Assembly (NCBI GenBank): GCA_951812895.1
Contig: OX638333.1
Coordinates: 1,478,366-1,542,365 of the forward strand
Length of the DNA: 64,000 nucleotides
Direction: 5' to 3'
From: an uncultured Roseovarius sp.
GTDB lineage: Bacteria > Pseudomonadota > Alphaproteobacteria > Rhodobacterales > Rhodobacteraceae
Shown here: positions 46,197 through 55,631 of the stretch, piece by piece
Layout of the letters: each line of letters begins with the position of its first letter
Numbering within the stretch: position 1 is the first letter of the stretch
The notes under the pieces: generated by a model
The model's input: only the letters and a program-made list of their open reading frames with translations
Databases searched by the model: none
Told to the model about the DNA's origin: nothing
Translations under genes and position numbers: made by a program

Positions 46197-46257
46197 CTTT
46201 CTTTTTGCCGGAAATATCCCGGGGGAATCGCTACAGGCGATGGGGGCAGAGCCCCCT
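46195..46257 (-). repeat. Two-hairpin intergenic element, copy 2 (between GST gene and queG)
   Basis: It keeps the GGGGGC-TCT-GCCCCC hairpin (46256-46242), the CCCCCGGGATATTTC block and GCAAAAAGAAAGAT of copy 1. The middle hairpin has 5-bp arms (46227-46231 and 46237-46241) of wholly different sequence. The element fills the whole gap from the GST stop to the queG start codon. Confidence 0.75.
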
Positions 46258-46259
46258 TT

Positions 46260-46925
46260 TTAGAAATCCAGATCAGCATAATGCGCAGGTGGCGGAAAAC
46301 CGGGCACCTGATCAGCCAGAATGTTGCGAAACGCCGGGCGCGATTTAATCTTGGCATACCATTGCTTGACCACATCCGACCGGTTCCAGTCCACATCAGA
46401 GATATAATCCAGCGCGCTCAGATGCGCCGCCGCGGCAAAATCCGCCAAGGTCATCGCATCACCGGCCAGCCACCGCCGCCGGTCCAACAGCCAGGCCATG
46501 TAATCGAGATGAAACTTGATCGCCCGCGCACCTGACTTCACATTGCCGCTGTCTGGAAACCCCTTTCCCATCACCTTCTTGTTGACCCGCTCATAAAGCA
46601 GTTTCGACGTCACTTCGGAATGGAACTTGTCATCAAACCAGGCCACCAACCGGCGTACCTCGTACCTACCCTCGATCCCGCTTGGTATCAGTGCAGGTTC
46701 CGGATGCAGCTCTTCGATATACTCACAGATCGGCGTGCTTTCCGATAGGGTCATATCCCCCAGCTTCAGCACCGGAACTTTACCCGCCGGATTGCGGCGC
46801 AGGAAATCGGGATTGCCCTCCCAATACCGTTCCTCCACCAATTCGCATTCGATACGCTTCTCCGCCAGACACAGCCGCACCTTGCGGCAAAACGGAGAAA
46901 GGGGAACATGGAAAAGCCTGGCCAT
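46260..46925 (-). CDS. Glutathione S-transferase-family protein
   Basis: This 221-aa protein has an N-terminal thioredoxin-like domain (LFHVPLSPFCRKVRLCLAEKRIECELVE; ESTPICEYIEELHPEPAL binds glutathione) and an all-helical C-terminal domain (LADFAAAAHLSALDYISDVDW). It belongs to the general bacterial GST group with SPFCRK at the active site. It conjugates or reduces with glutathione. It is separated from queG by the two-hairpin element and probably shares its transcript. Confidence 0.87.
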   Translation of the reverse strand: MARLFHVPLSPFCRKVRLCLAEKRIECELVEERYWEGNPDFLRRNPAGKVPVLKLGDMTLSESTPICEYIEELHPEPALIPSGIEGRYEVRRLVAWFDDKFHSEVTSKLLYERVNKKVMGKGFPDSGNVKSGARAIKFHLDYMAWLLDRRRWLAGDAMTLADFAAAAHLSALDYISDVDWNRSDVVKQWYAKIKSRPAFRNILADQVPGFPPPAHYADLDF

Positions 46926-46983
46926 TACTCTGAAAACACCTTGTCTTGGTTGAATCCCTCAATGCCCCGGTTTCAGGTGCAAT

Positions 46984-47709
46984 TCAATCCTCGAAACACG
47001 CCGCACGACCATCATTGCGGATCGTTGCCGCACCGTCCAGTATGCCCGCCGCCCGTTTGCGCAATGCAGCCGTCGGCCTTTTCGCCGACCGTTCCTTGGG
47101 ATTGGGCAGAACCGCCGCCAATCGCGCCGCTTGTTGCGGACTTAGCTTTCCGGGGGATACTCCAAAATAATGCTGGGCCGCGGCATCAATCCCAAACACC
47201 CCTTCGTCAAACTCCGCAATGTTGAGATAAACCTCGATAATCCGCCGCTTGGACCAGAACACCTCGACCAGCGGCGTAATCATCGCTTCAAGCGCTTTGC
47301 GGCTCCAGCTGCGGCCATGCCAGAGATAGACATTCTTCACCACCTGCTGCGATATCGTTGATGCCCCGCGCCCGCTGCCCTGGGCAATTGCGGTGCGGAT
47401 GGCGGCCATGTCAAATCCCCAGTGCCTGCAAAAATTGGCATCTTCTGCGGCAACAACAGATCGCGCCATCACCGGTGCCACCTCATCAATCGACACCCAT
47501 TGATAGTCTATTCCGCCCAGACGCCCGGCCTCCTGCCGCATATAATGCGTCTTGGGCGGGTTGATCACCCGGTGCGCCGCAACCACGGCCAGGGTCAGAA
47601 CAACAGCCCCCAGACACAACCGCACCAGCCACCGCCGCACCCTCCGGCGCAGCGGCAGACCCTTGCGGCTCCGCCTGCGTTTCTTTGATGTTGTCCTGCG
47701 TTTCGCCAT
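46984..47709 (-). CDS. mtgA: Monofunctional biosynthetic peptidoglycan transglycosylase
   Basis: This 241-aa protein has a basic cytoplasmic start, one transmembrane helix (about 28-48), then the GT51 domain: VVAAEDANFCRHWGFD with the catalytic glutamate, GASTISQQVVKNVYLW, WSKRRIIEVYLNIAEFDEGVFGIDAAAQHYFG and LAAVLPNP. It polymerises glycan strands of the wall from lipid II on the outer face of the inner membrane. Confidence 0.92.
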   Translation of the reverse strand: MAKRRTTSKKRRRSRKGLPLRRRVRRWLVRLCLGAVVLTLAVVAAHRVINPPKTHYMRQEAGRLGGIDYQWVSIDEVAPVMARSVVAAEDANFCRHWGFDMAAIRTAIAQGSGRGASTISQQVVKNVYLWHGRSWSRKALEAMITPLVEVFWSKRRIIEVYLNIAEFDEGVFGIDAAAQHYFGVSPGKLSPQQAARLAAVLPNPKERSAKRPTAALRKRAAGILDGAATIRNDGRAACFED

Positions 47710-47755
47710 GCAGGTTCAGCTATAACCTCAGCCGCGCCAATGCAAAACCGTGAAT

Positions 47756-48058
47756 TCAGCGAGAACAGGCCCAAACCGATGGCTGGCACCCGCTGTCATA
47801 ATTGCGGCAATAGGCGACGGCCGAGCTTTCCGCCGCGGCCCTCGTCGGGCCAAGCGCCCAGCCGTGTCCATCGTTTACACCACGCGCCATTGCGCCACAT
47901 GCATTGTAAAAGGTCTGGATCCGATCACAGTTCCAGCTACAGCCGTCCATCGCTGCACCATAGGCATCATTTTCTGAATACTGGTCAGCCGACCAGCCAT
48001 AGGCCCCATTCGGTCCAATCCGCCAAATTGGATTCACGCAGGCAATTGACCCGTCCAC
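47756..48058 (-). CDS. DUF4189-like protein, possibly 5'-truncated
   Basis: This 100-aa ORF starts at a GTG. Cysteine- and glycine-rich segments (AMDGCSWNCDRIQTFYNACGAMARGVNDGHGWALGPTRAAAESSAVAYC in pieces, then CQPSVWACSR) fit DUF4189, a family of small secreted proteins. The usual signal peptide is missing, and the 5' end overlaps the end of the hydrolase gene by 25 bases. It may be the remnant of a gene joined to the hydrolase by deletion, or use an unseen start. Confidence 0.45.
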   Translation of the reverse strand: MDGSIACVNPIWRIGPNGAYGWSADQYSENDAYGAAMDGCSWNCDRIQTFYNACGAMARGVNDGHGWALGPTRAAAESSAVAYCRNYDSGCQPSVWACSR

Positions 48059-48810
48059 ACAACCGGCAGTTTCGGCGCCTGAATCATCTGCTCGACATAG
48101 GCCGGCCTGATCTGCCCGCCAACGCGCTGCATCGCCCGGCGAAACTTGCGCGGTTTTCCTCCAATGGCGTAGCGGATCAGCGGATCAAGCGCCTCTTTCT
48201 GCTTCAGCTCACTGGCAACATCATGCCCGGCATCGGGGATCATGTATTGCGCCACACCCGGTATCTCCGGGAATCTGAGTGCCTGCCGACGTTCCGTGCG
48301 CGTCCCGCTGTGCAACAAGAAATATTTCGTGCGGTCCGCGCGAAACCGGTCCACCGCGGAAAACCTGAACTTTTGAATCTGCCGGCGGAAAAAGCTCCAT
48401 CTGGGGTCATCCGGCACCACATCGGGATCAACCGAATATTGCGGTGCAATTGCAATCACGGCATCAAAGGCGAAATACCGCGCCACGATCAATGCCATCG
48501 TTCCCCCCATCGAATTCCCCAGCGCGACAACACGCTTTGCGCCAGTTGCCTTCACGGTTTGCCGAATGGTAACCAAAATCCGCTCAATCATATCGGTTTT
48601 ATTCAGCCAGCACCGGCTTTCATCGGTGACAAACAGAACATGATTGTCGCCATCGCCACTGGCCGTACGGAAAAACTCGATATCCGGTTCCTGATATCGA
48701 TGCTCTCCCACACCAGAAAAGCTCACAACCAGGGTTTCAAACCGGCCCGGCAAATACCGGATACGCAGGGATTCGTCGTCATATACTGTGCTAAGTGGAT
48801 CTGTTTTCAT
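48034..48810 (-). CDS. Alpha/beta-hydrolase-like protein, copy 1
   Basis: This 258-aa protein starts at the ATG at 48810 (GAGGG ahead). Nucleophile Ser100 is in VVALGNSMGGTMAL, a GxSxG elbow; a histidine candidate lies in IPDAGHDVA. YLPGRFETLVVSFSGVG and FVTDESRCWLN are shared with the paralogue next door. The C terminus is 15 residues longer than in copy 2 and ends in the region overlapping the DUF4189-like ORF. The substrate is unknown; similar proteins lie near polysaccharide genes. Confidence 0.72.
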   Translation of the reverse strand: MKTDPLSTVYDDESLRIRYLPGRFETLVVSFSGVGEHRYQEPDIEFFRTASGDGDNHVLFVTDESRCWLNKTDMIERILVTIRQTVKATGAKRVVALGNSMGGTMALIVARYFAFDAVIAIAPQYSVDPDVVPDDPRWSFFRRQIQKFRFSAVDRFRADRTKYFLLHSGTRTERRQALRFPEIPGVAQYMIPDAGHDVASELKQKEALDPLIRYAIGGKPRKFRRAMQRVGGQIRPAYVEQMIQAPKLPVVWTGQLPA

Positions 48811-48931
48811 CTGCCCTCGCCCTTTTTTTGTTAGAGCAAGAACGCCAGAGCTTTGTGACATGATTGCGGAGAAATCTTGCTGATTTTATTACCTCGTCCG
48901 AGCATACTTGTTGAAGAGCGCAGTCCCTCGC

Positions 48932-49663
48932 CTACGCAGCATTCTGGATATATGTCTGCCTGTGTTGCCCACCAATGCGCTGCACGGCTCGGCGAAATTT
49001 GCGCGGCTTGCCAGCTATTGCATACCGGATCAGCGGCTCCAGCACCCCTTTGCGCTTGAGATACGTGGCCAGCCGATGCCCGGCCCCCGGAATCATATAT
49101 TGCCCCACGCCCGGCACTTCCGGAAATCTCAGCGCCTGCCGCTGCTCTTTTGGGATACAACTGTGTAACAGGTAATACCTCGTCCGGTCCGCCCGAAAGG
49201 TATCCACAACCGGAAACCGAAATCCCTGTATCTGGCGACGAAAAAACCGCCACCTGTGTTCCTCAGGGACAACCTCGGGATCAACGGAATACTGCGGCAC
49301 AATCGCAATCGCGGCATCGAAGGTGAAATACCGCGCCACGATCAGCGCCATCGTCCCACCCATCGAATTTCCCAGGGCGACAACACGCTGGGCACCCGTT
49401 TTCGCTACGGTCTGCCGGATCGCCACCAGAATTTTTTCAATCATGTCGCCATTGTTCAGCCAGCACCGGCTTTCATCAATGACAAATAGTACGTGATTGT
49501 TTCCATGGTCGCTTGCAATGCTGAAAAACTCTTCCACGGGGGGTGCAGCGCGCTCACTGCCCACACCGGAAAAGCTGACCACCAAGGTCTCGAACCGCCC
49601 CGGCAGGTACCGAATCCGAAGCGGTCCATCATCAACAATTGTTGTCAGCGGACTTTCCGTCAT
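48932..49663 (-). CDS. Alpha/beta-hydrolase-like protein, copy 2
   Basis: This 243-aa tandem paralogue of the next gene aligns without gaps over most of its length, including Ser100 in VVALGNSMGGTMALIVARYF and the C-terminal IRYAIAGKPRKFRRAVQRIGGQ. The gap to copy 1 is 121 bases. GGTGAAGG precedes ATG. Duplication with retention of the active-site elbow suggests both are functional or have divergent substrates. Confidence 0.72.
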   Translation of the reverse strand: MTESPLTTIVDDGPLRIRYLPGRFETLVVSFSGVGSERAAPPVEEFFSIASDHGNNHVLFVIDESRCWLNNGDMIEKILVAIRQTVAKTGAQRVVALGNSMGGTMALIVARYFTFDAAIAIVPQYSVDPEVVPEEHRWRFFRRQIQGFRFPVVDTFRADRTRYYLLHSCIPKEQRQALRFPEVPGVGQYMIPGAGHRLATYLKRKGVLEPLIRYAIAGKPRKFRRAVQRIGGQHRQTYIQNAA

Positions 49664-49736
49664 TTGCCTTCACCCATGTTCCGGGGGCAAAAACATCAGA
49701 TTATTGTGTCCAAATTGTGGACAATCCTATTTAATT

Positions 49737-52700
49737 TTACTCAGCCGGGATCGCCTCCGCGTCTATTTCCAGCGTATGTGGCAGCTTATTCAGCATCTCG
49801 ATTGGGCAGATTTGAACAAAATTGTGCTGCTCTGTCTCCCAATATTGCAGGATGTCTTGTGCCTTGCGGCTTCCGGTTTCGGACGCGTGCCGTTCGACCA
49901 ATTCTTCCAGCTGTGATCGCCAGTGAACGCTGCGCACCGGACAGCTGACAACCGTTTCGGAATTGATCAGCTTTGCCGCCTGGCCATCCGGGTCATAGAG
50001 ATAGGCCATGCCCCCGGTCATCCCGGCGGCAAAGTTCGCACCGATCCGGCCGAGGATCACAGCAACTCCACCTGTCATGTATTCGCACCCGTTACTGCCG
50101 CAGCCTTCAATAACAACCTTCGCACCGGAATTGCGTACCGCAAACCGTTCTCCTGCACGACCAGCGGCAAACAGATAGCCATCGGTCGCCCCGTATAAAA
50201 CGGTATTGCCGATGATCGTATTCTCTGCCGCCACCAGCGGGCTTTGCATCTGCGGGCGCACCACAATCGTTCCCCCGCTCAGCCCCTTGCCGACATAATC
50301 ATTGGCATCACCGGACACTTCGATTTTCAGGCCGGGCGCCGCAAAGGCGCCAAGGCTCTGGCCCGCACTGCCGGTCAGCTTGACCGTCAGGTGATTGGGT
50401 TGGAACGTGTTGTGCATCCCGAAATTGCGCACGATGTGGCTGGACACGCGCGTGCCAACCGTCCGGTCCGTGTTCTGCACCGCGTAGTGCAGCTGCATCT
50501 TTTCCCCGTCATTCAGGAACCGCGCCGCATCCCGCACGATCTCGGCATCCAGCGTATCGGGCACCTCGGTCCGTGGGCGGTTGCGGTCATACACCACATC
50601 CGCTGCGCCATCGACGGTGATCAGCATCGGGTTAAGGTCCAGATCATCCAGATGTGCCGACCCCCGGCTTACCTGCGTCAACAGATCGGCCCGTCCGATC
50701 ACGTCATCCAGCGAACGCGCGCCAATACTGGCCAGAATTTCGCGCACTTCCTCGGCATAAAAAGTGATCAGGTTCACAACCTTTTCCGCACTGCCGGTGA
50801 ATTTGTCGCGTAGCGCTTGGTCCTGCGTGCACACACCGACAGGGCAAGTATTGGACTGGCATTGCCGCACCATGATACAGCCCATCGCAATCAGTGCAGC
50901 GGTGCCAATGCCGTATTCCTCAGCCCCCATCATCGCGGCCATCACAATGTCACGGCCCGTGCGCAATCCACCATCGGTCCGCAACGTGATCCGTTCGCGC
51001 AGCTTGTTCATGCTCAGAACCTGATGCGCTTCGGTCAGGCCCATCTCCCACGGCAGGCCAGCGTATTTGATGCTGGTCGCGGGGCTGGCCCCGGTGCCAC
51101 CATTATGACCACTGATCAGGATCACATCCGCCTTGGCCTTCGCCACACCGGCGGCAATCGTGCCCACACCGGACTGCGCCACCAGCTTGACCGTGACCTT
51201 CACCGTCGGGTTGATCTGTTTCAGGTCATAGATCAGCTGCGCCAGATCTTCGATGGAATAGATGTCATGATGCGGCGGCGGGCTGATCAATGTCACACCC
51301 TTGGTCGAATGCCGCAGCCGCGCGATCAGATCCGTGACCTTCATCCCGGGCAGCTGGCCGCCCTCGCCGGGCTTGGCCCCTTGGGCCACTTTGATCTCCA
51401 GCTCTTCGCACTGGTTTAGGTATTCCGCCGTCACTCCAAACCGACCGCTGGCCACCTGTTTGATCTTGGCAGACGGATTATCCCCATTCGGCTCGGGCAC
51501 AAAATGCGCCGGATCTTCACCACCCTCACCACTGTCGGACCGCGCCCCAATCCGGTTCATCGCCACGTTCAGCGTCTTATGCGCCTCCGGGCTCAACGCA
51601 CCCAGGCTCATCCCCGGCGTGACAAACCGTTTACGGATCGCCGTAACGCTCTCCACTTCTTCAATCGGTACCGCATTGCCCATAGGCTTAATCGCCATCA
51701 GGTCCCGCAGGTGAATCGGCGGATTGGCCTGCATTGCAGCACTGTACCGCTTCCACAGCTCAAAGCTGGCCTTGTTGCACGCCATCTGCAGCAAATGCAT
51801 GTTCGTGGCACCCCAGGCGTGGCTTTCCCCGCTTTTGCGCGCCTTATAGATGCCGCCAATCGGCAGAATATCCTGCCCCGCGCCATAGGCCCGGTCATGA
51901 ACCTCTTCTACCTTGCTTTGGATACCGCTGACCCCGATACCGCTGATCCGGCTGACCAGCCCGGGGAAATACTCAGCACACATCGCACGGCTTAATCCCA
52001 CGGCCTCAAAATTCAGGCCCCCGCGATAGGAACTGACAACGCTGATTCCCATCTTCGACATGATCTTCAACAGACCCTGGTCAATCGCCGTCCGGTACCG
52101 CGCAACAGCCTCGGTCAACCCGCCGTCAATCAGACCTCGCTCGATCCGGTCCGCGATTGTGTCTTCGGCCAGATAGGCGTTCACCACCGTCGCCCCCGCA
52201 CCGATAAGCACGGCAAAGTAATGCGCATCAATGCACTCAGCCGACCGCACATTCAGGCTACAGAAAGTCCGCAACCCCTTGCGCATCAGATGCCCATGCA
52301 CCGCACTCGTCGCCAAAATCATCGGCATGCCCAGACGATCCGCATTCACCGCCCGGTCGCTTAACACGATATGCCCGGCACCAGAGCGCACAGCGTCTTC
52401 CGCCTCGGCCCTGATCCGCTCCAATCCGGCCTGCAGTGCACCGGACCCGGATCCAAAGGTACAGTCGATCTCGGTCACATCGTCATCGAACTGCCGCATC
52501 AACTCGTCCCACTGGGCATTGCCCAGGAACGGGCTGTCCAGCACAATAATCTCTGTCTGCGCGCCGCTTTCATCCAGCACGTTCTTCAGATTGCCAAACC
52601 GGGTTTTCAGGCTCATCACCCGATACTCGCGCAAACTGTCAATCGGCGGGTTCGTCACCTGGCTGAAATTCTGGCGAAAGTAATGACTCAACGGTCGGTA

Positions 52701-54269
52701 TTGCTTGCTTAGCACCGCACTGGGGGTGTCATCCCCCATGCTGGCCACCGCCTCTTTGCCATCTTCGGCCATCGGCGCCAGGATCTGCTCGATCTCTTCA
52801 ATCGAATAGCCCGCCGCAATCTGCCTCTTGCGCAGCTCCGCACCGGAAATCAGCGGGCGTTCGGTTACGCCGGACAAAACCTCTTCCATATCATTGATCC
52901 GGCCAACCCAATCGCCAAACGGTAGCGCGCGCGACAGCTTGTCCTTGATCTCGGTGTCATTGAACAACAACCCTTTCTTCATATCCACGGCCAGCATCTG
53001 ACCCGGACCGAGCGCTCCCTTCTCCCGAACGGTCGCCTCGTCAATCGGCACCATCCCGGCCTCGGACCCTGCTATCACCAGCCCGTCACCGGTCACCACG
53101 TAGCGCATCGGGCGCAATCCATTCCGGTCCAGCCCGGCACAGACCCATCGGCCATCCGTCATGGCCAGCGCCGCCGGTCCATCCCACGGCTCCATCACGC
53201 TGTTGCAATAGGAATACATATCCCGCCACGCCTGCGGTAAATCTTCGGCCAGCTTTGACCACGCCTCGGGCACCAGCATGGTTTTCGCCATCGGCGCAGA
53301 CCGTCCAGCGCGCACCAGAACCTCAAAAACAGAGTCTAATGCAGCCGAATCCGATGATCCGCTGGCAATGATCGGTTTGATGTCTTCGGCCAGTTCACCA
53401 AAGGAGTTTGACGCCATGCGTATCTCGTGGCTGCGCATCCAGTTGCGGTTGCCTTTCAGCGTATTGATCTCACCGTTATGGGCCAGCATCCGAAACGGCT
53501 GTGCCAGCCACCACTGTGGAAACGTGTTGGTAGAATACCGCTGATGATAAATCGCAAACGCGCTTTTGAACTGCTCATCCTGCAGATCGGGGTAGAACAC
53601 CGCCACCTGCTCGGCCAGCATCATGCCCTTATAGATGATGCTCCGACAGCTGAGACTGGCAATATACAATCCATTGATCCCCGCCGCGACGACCGCGTTT
53701 TCGATCCGGCGGCGGATCACATACAGCTCGCGTTCAAAATCCTCTTCATCAATCCCCTTGGCATTGGAAATCAGGATCTGCTCAATCTCGGGCCGCGTCG
53801 CATTCGCCTTTTCACCCAGACAAGAGACATCCACCGGCACATGCCGCCAGCCATAGATCGTGTGACCCATTTTCAGAACTTCGGTCTCGACTATGGTCCG
53901 GCACGTCTCCTGCGCCCCAAAATCGGTGCGTGGCAGAAACACCTGACCCACGGCAACCAGCTGATCCTGACGCGGTTCATGGCCCGTACGCCGGATCTGA
54001 TCATAAAAGAACGGCACAGGGATCTGTACATGAATGCCCGCACCATCGCCGGTCTTGCCATCAGCATCCACCGCCCCGCGATGCCAGATCGCCTTCAGCG
54101 CATCAATCCCGGCCTCAACCACCCTGCGCGACGGCGTGCCATCAATGGAAACAACCAACCCCACACCACAGGAAGAATGCTCTTCCTCTTCCGAGTACAT
54201 TCCATTCTCGGCCAGCCACTTGCGCTTGGCTTCCTCGGATTTGGCCCAGTTAGTGTCGAATTTGGTCAT
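49737..54269 (-). CDS. gltB: Glutamate synthase (NADPH) large subunit
   Basis: This is a full-length 1510-aa protein. After a 33-residue propeptide the nucleophile is Cys34 (SSCGVGLVVSIDG), heading the class II glutaminase domain (LAHNGEINTLKGNRNWM). Then come the central domain, the FMN barrel with the 3Fe-4S motif GCIMVRQCQSNTCPVGVC, and the C-terminal glycine-rich beta-helix (GSNGCEYMTGGVAVILG). It makes glutamate from glutamine and 2-oxoglutarate. gltD lies upstream in the same direction, but separated by two other genes. Confidence 0.95.
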   Translation of the reverse strand: MTKFDTNWAKSEEAKRKWLAENGMYSEEEEHSSCGVGLVVSIDGTPSRRVVEAGIDALKAIWHRGAVDADGKTGDGAGIHVQIPVPFFYDQIRRTGHEPRQDQLVAVGQVFLPRTDFGAQETCRTIVETEVLKMGHTIYGWRHVPVDVSCLGEKANATRPEIEQILISNAKGIDEEDFERELYVIRRRIENAVVAAGINGLYIASLSCRSIIYKGMMLAEQVAVFYPDLQDEQFKSAFAIYHQRYSTNTFPQWWLAQPFRMLAHNGEINTLKGNRNWMRSHEIRMASNSFGELAEDIKPIIASGSSDSAALDSVFEVLVRAGRSAPMAKTMLVPEAWSKLAEDLPQAWRDMYSYCNSVMEPWDGPAALAMTDGRWVCAGLDRNGLRPMRYVVTGDGLVIAGSEAGMVPIDEATVREKGALGPGQMLAVDMKKGLLFNDTEIKDKLSRALPFGDWVGRINDMEEVLSGVTERPLISGAELRKRQIAAGYSIEEIEQILAPMAEDGKEAVASMGDDTPSAVLSKQYRPLSHYFRQNFSQVTNPPIDSLREYRVMSLKTRFGNLKNVLDESGAQTEIIVLDSPFLGNAQWDELMRQFDDDVTEIDCTFGSGSGALQAGLERIRAEAEDAVRSGAGHIVLSDRAVNADRLGMPMILATSAVHGHLMRKGLRTFCSLNVRSAECIDAHYFAVLIGAGATVVNAYLAEDTIADRIERGLIDGGLTEAVARYRTAIDQGLLKIMSKMGISVVSSYRGGLNFEAVGLSRAMCAEYFPGLVSRISGIGVSGIQSKVEEVHDRAYGAGQDILPIGGIYKARKSGESHAWGATNMHLLQMACNKASFELWKRYSAAMQANPPIHLRDLMAIKPMGNAVPIEEVESVTAIRKRFVTPGMSLGALSPEAHKTLNVAMNRIGARSDSGEGGEDPAHFVPEPNGDNPSAKIKQVASGRFGVTAEYLNQCEELEIKVAQGAKPGEGGQLPGMKVTDLIARLRHSTKGVTLISPPPHHDIYSIEDLAQLIYDLKQINPTVKVTVKLVAQSGVGTIAAGVAKAKADVILISGHNGGTGASPATSIKYAGLPWEMGLTEAHQVLSMNKLRERITLRTDGGLRTGRDIVMAAMMGAEEYGIGTAALIAMGCIMVRQCQSNTCPVGVCTQDQALRDKFTGSAEKVVNLITFYAEEVREILASIGARSLDDVIGRADLLTQVSRGSAHLDDLDLNPMLITVDGAADVVYDRNRPRTEVPDTLDAEIVRDAARFLNDGEKMQLHYAVQNTDRTVGTRVSSHIVRNFGMHNTFQPNHLTVKLTGSAGQSLGAFAAPGLKIEVSGDANDYVGKGLSGGTIVVRPQMQSPLVAAENTIIGNTVLYGATDGYLFAAGRAGERFAVRNSGAKVVIEGCGSNGCEYMTGGVAVILGRIGANFAAGMTGGMAYLYDPDGQAAKLINSETVVSCPVRSVHWRSQLEELVERHASETGSRKAQDILQYWETEQHNFVQICPIEMLNKLPHTLEIDAEAIPAE

Positions 54270-54272
54270 GGG

Positions 54273-55061
54273 TCATCCTTTCGCGGACGGGTTGGCTAAT
54301 GGCGCAATACTGCTGATCGCACCACATTCGTAGATTGGTCGGTCGATTTGAAATACGGGGTTATCCGGTAGAATCACACGCACAGGTTCATAACTGCTTT
54401 CGTCCAAGGTGCTGCCATTGGCCTGTACTTTGCCACCCCACAGAAATGCCCGACTCTCAAAATCGAAATAGTCATATCGGTCAATCTCTGTACGAAATCC
54501 GTTGAATTGCTGATAACCACGCAATCGCACTTCCGTAAACGTCACATCATCAACGGATAGAACCTCGCCTGTGAGTACAAATTCACCGGCGAAAATTGCT
54601 GGAATCGGTTCGGCAAACCAACGGTGTGTTGATAGCTCTGTGTAATCAAAACTATCATGGCCCTGCTTAACAATGGTTTCCTGAGAGAAAAGCTTTCTAA
54701 CTTCATGAACCTCGACAGTCATACCATGTCCATTGACACTCCAACTTCGGATCGTGTTGCCTTCCATATCTGTAAAGTCGACGAAATAGAGTCCGTCCTT
54801 TGAAATGCTTTCGGCTCTTTGGATCATCTGGCCTTCATATTCGCATGTATAGAAACGCTGCAAATTACATCCAAGTTTATGCACGGCATAAACAGGTTCA
54901 CAGGCACTCCGCTCCATCAAAGGAGTATATATGTCCTCGGCGTGCACGGTTTGTGCGGTCATCACAAATGCAACACACATACCGATAAACTGACCTAGAA
55001 TGCACCAAGCAACGCGGTTTGCTGGCAAGTTTGTATTCGGAAGTCCGAGCTTCTCGGTCAT
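54273..55061 (-). CDS. Secreted protein of unknown function between gltD and gltB
   Basis: This 262-aa protein starts at the ATG at 55061, which overlaps the stop of the GFA gene by one base and has GGAG ahead. An N-terminal hydrophobic region (VAWCILGQFIGMCVAFVMTAQTVHA) acts as signal peptide. The mature part has cysteines (SACEPVYAVHKLGCNLQRFYTCEYEG, YECGAISS) and beta-rich segments. I recognise no family. It ends three bases before gltB. Its lower GC codon use differs from gltB. Confidence 0.7.
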   Translation of the reverse strand: MTEKLGLPNTNLPANRVAWCILGQFIGMCVAFVMTAQTVHAEDIYTPLMERSACEPVYAVHKLGCNLQRFYTCEYEGQMIQRAESISKDGLYFVDFTDMEGNTIRSWSVNGHGMTVEVHEVRKLFSQETIVKQGHDSFDYTELSTHRWFAEPIPAIFAGEFVLTGEVLSVDDVTFTEVRLRGYQQFNGFRTEIDRYDYFDFESRAFLWGGKVQANGSTLDESSYEPVRVILPDNPVFQIDRPIYECGAISSIAPLANPSAKG

Positions 55062-55492
55062 CACTCATCTCCCTCATCGTGCGCAAACAACACCGCCGTT
55101 TCTTCGGTCGTCATCTTCCGATGTCCCCCGGCCAGCGCATAACCCTCTGGCGCCATGTCGGCAAAAAATTCGAGCTTCAGCGGCGCCCCCGCCGCATTCT
55201 CGAACAACCCCGCCGCCAGGTGCCGCGCGCCATCCTCAACAGTCCCATACCAAAGCGTCGAGCCACAGACCTCGCAGAACCCCCGTTCTGCCCAGTCAGA
55301 GGATTGAAAAGATTTTGCTGGTCCGGTGACCTCCATCCCGTCCTGTTCGGTGGCCAGAGACATGAACATCGAACTGGTGTGCTGGCGGCACATGTCGCAA
55401 TGGCATGCGCGCACGATCGGATTCGTCACCATCGCACGAACCGTAACCGCCCCGCACAGGCACCTTCCCTCGATCTGTCTGGCCGTATCCAT
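55061..55492 (-). CDS. GFA-family zinc protein
   Basis: This 143-aa protein has the zinc-binding cysteine pattern of the Gfa/CENP-V fold: RCLCGAVTV, ACHCDMCRQH and FCEVCGSTLWYG. The family is named for a glutathione-dependent formaldehyde-activating protein, though most members' roles are unproven. It lies between gltD and the secreted protein. A formaldehyde link to the N-demethylation genes elsewhere in this window is speculative. Confidence 0.85.
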   Translation of the reverse strand: MDTARQIEGRCLCGAVTVRAMVTNPIVRACHCDMCRQHTSSMFMSLATEQDGMEVTGPAKSFQSSDWAERGFCEVCGSTLWYGTVEDGARHLAAGLFENAAGAPLKLEFFADMAPEGYALAGGHRKMTTEETAVLFAHDEGDE

Positions 55493-55631
55493 CTTTACGT
55501 TTCCTTAACTCATTATGGCAGAGGTTCTGACCCGAATGGGCAAATTTGGGCAGTTGTGTACATGATGCAGACACATCAGTGAAAATGGTCCGAACTTAGT
55601 ACAAAACGCGTATACAATTCGTACAATTTCC

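Noticed and set aside
53427-54299. A 290-aa plus-strand ORF opposite the gltB start
   Set aside because: Antisense shadow of a strongly conserved gene; Arg/Pro/His-rich with no domain.
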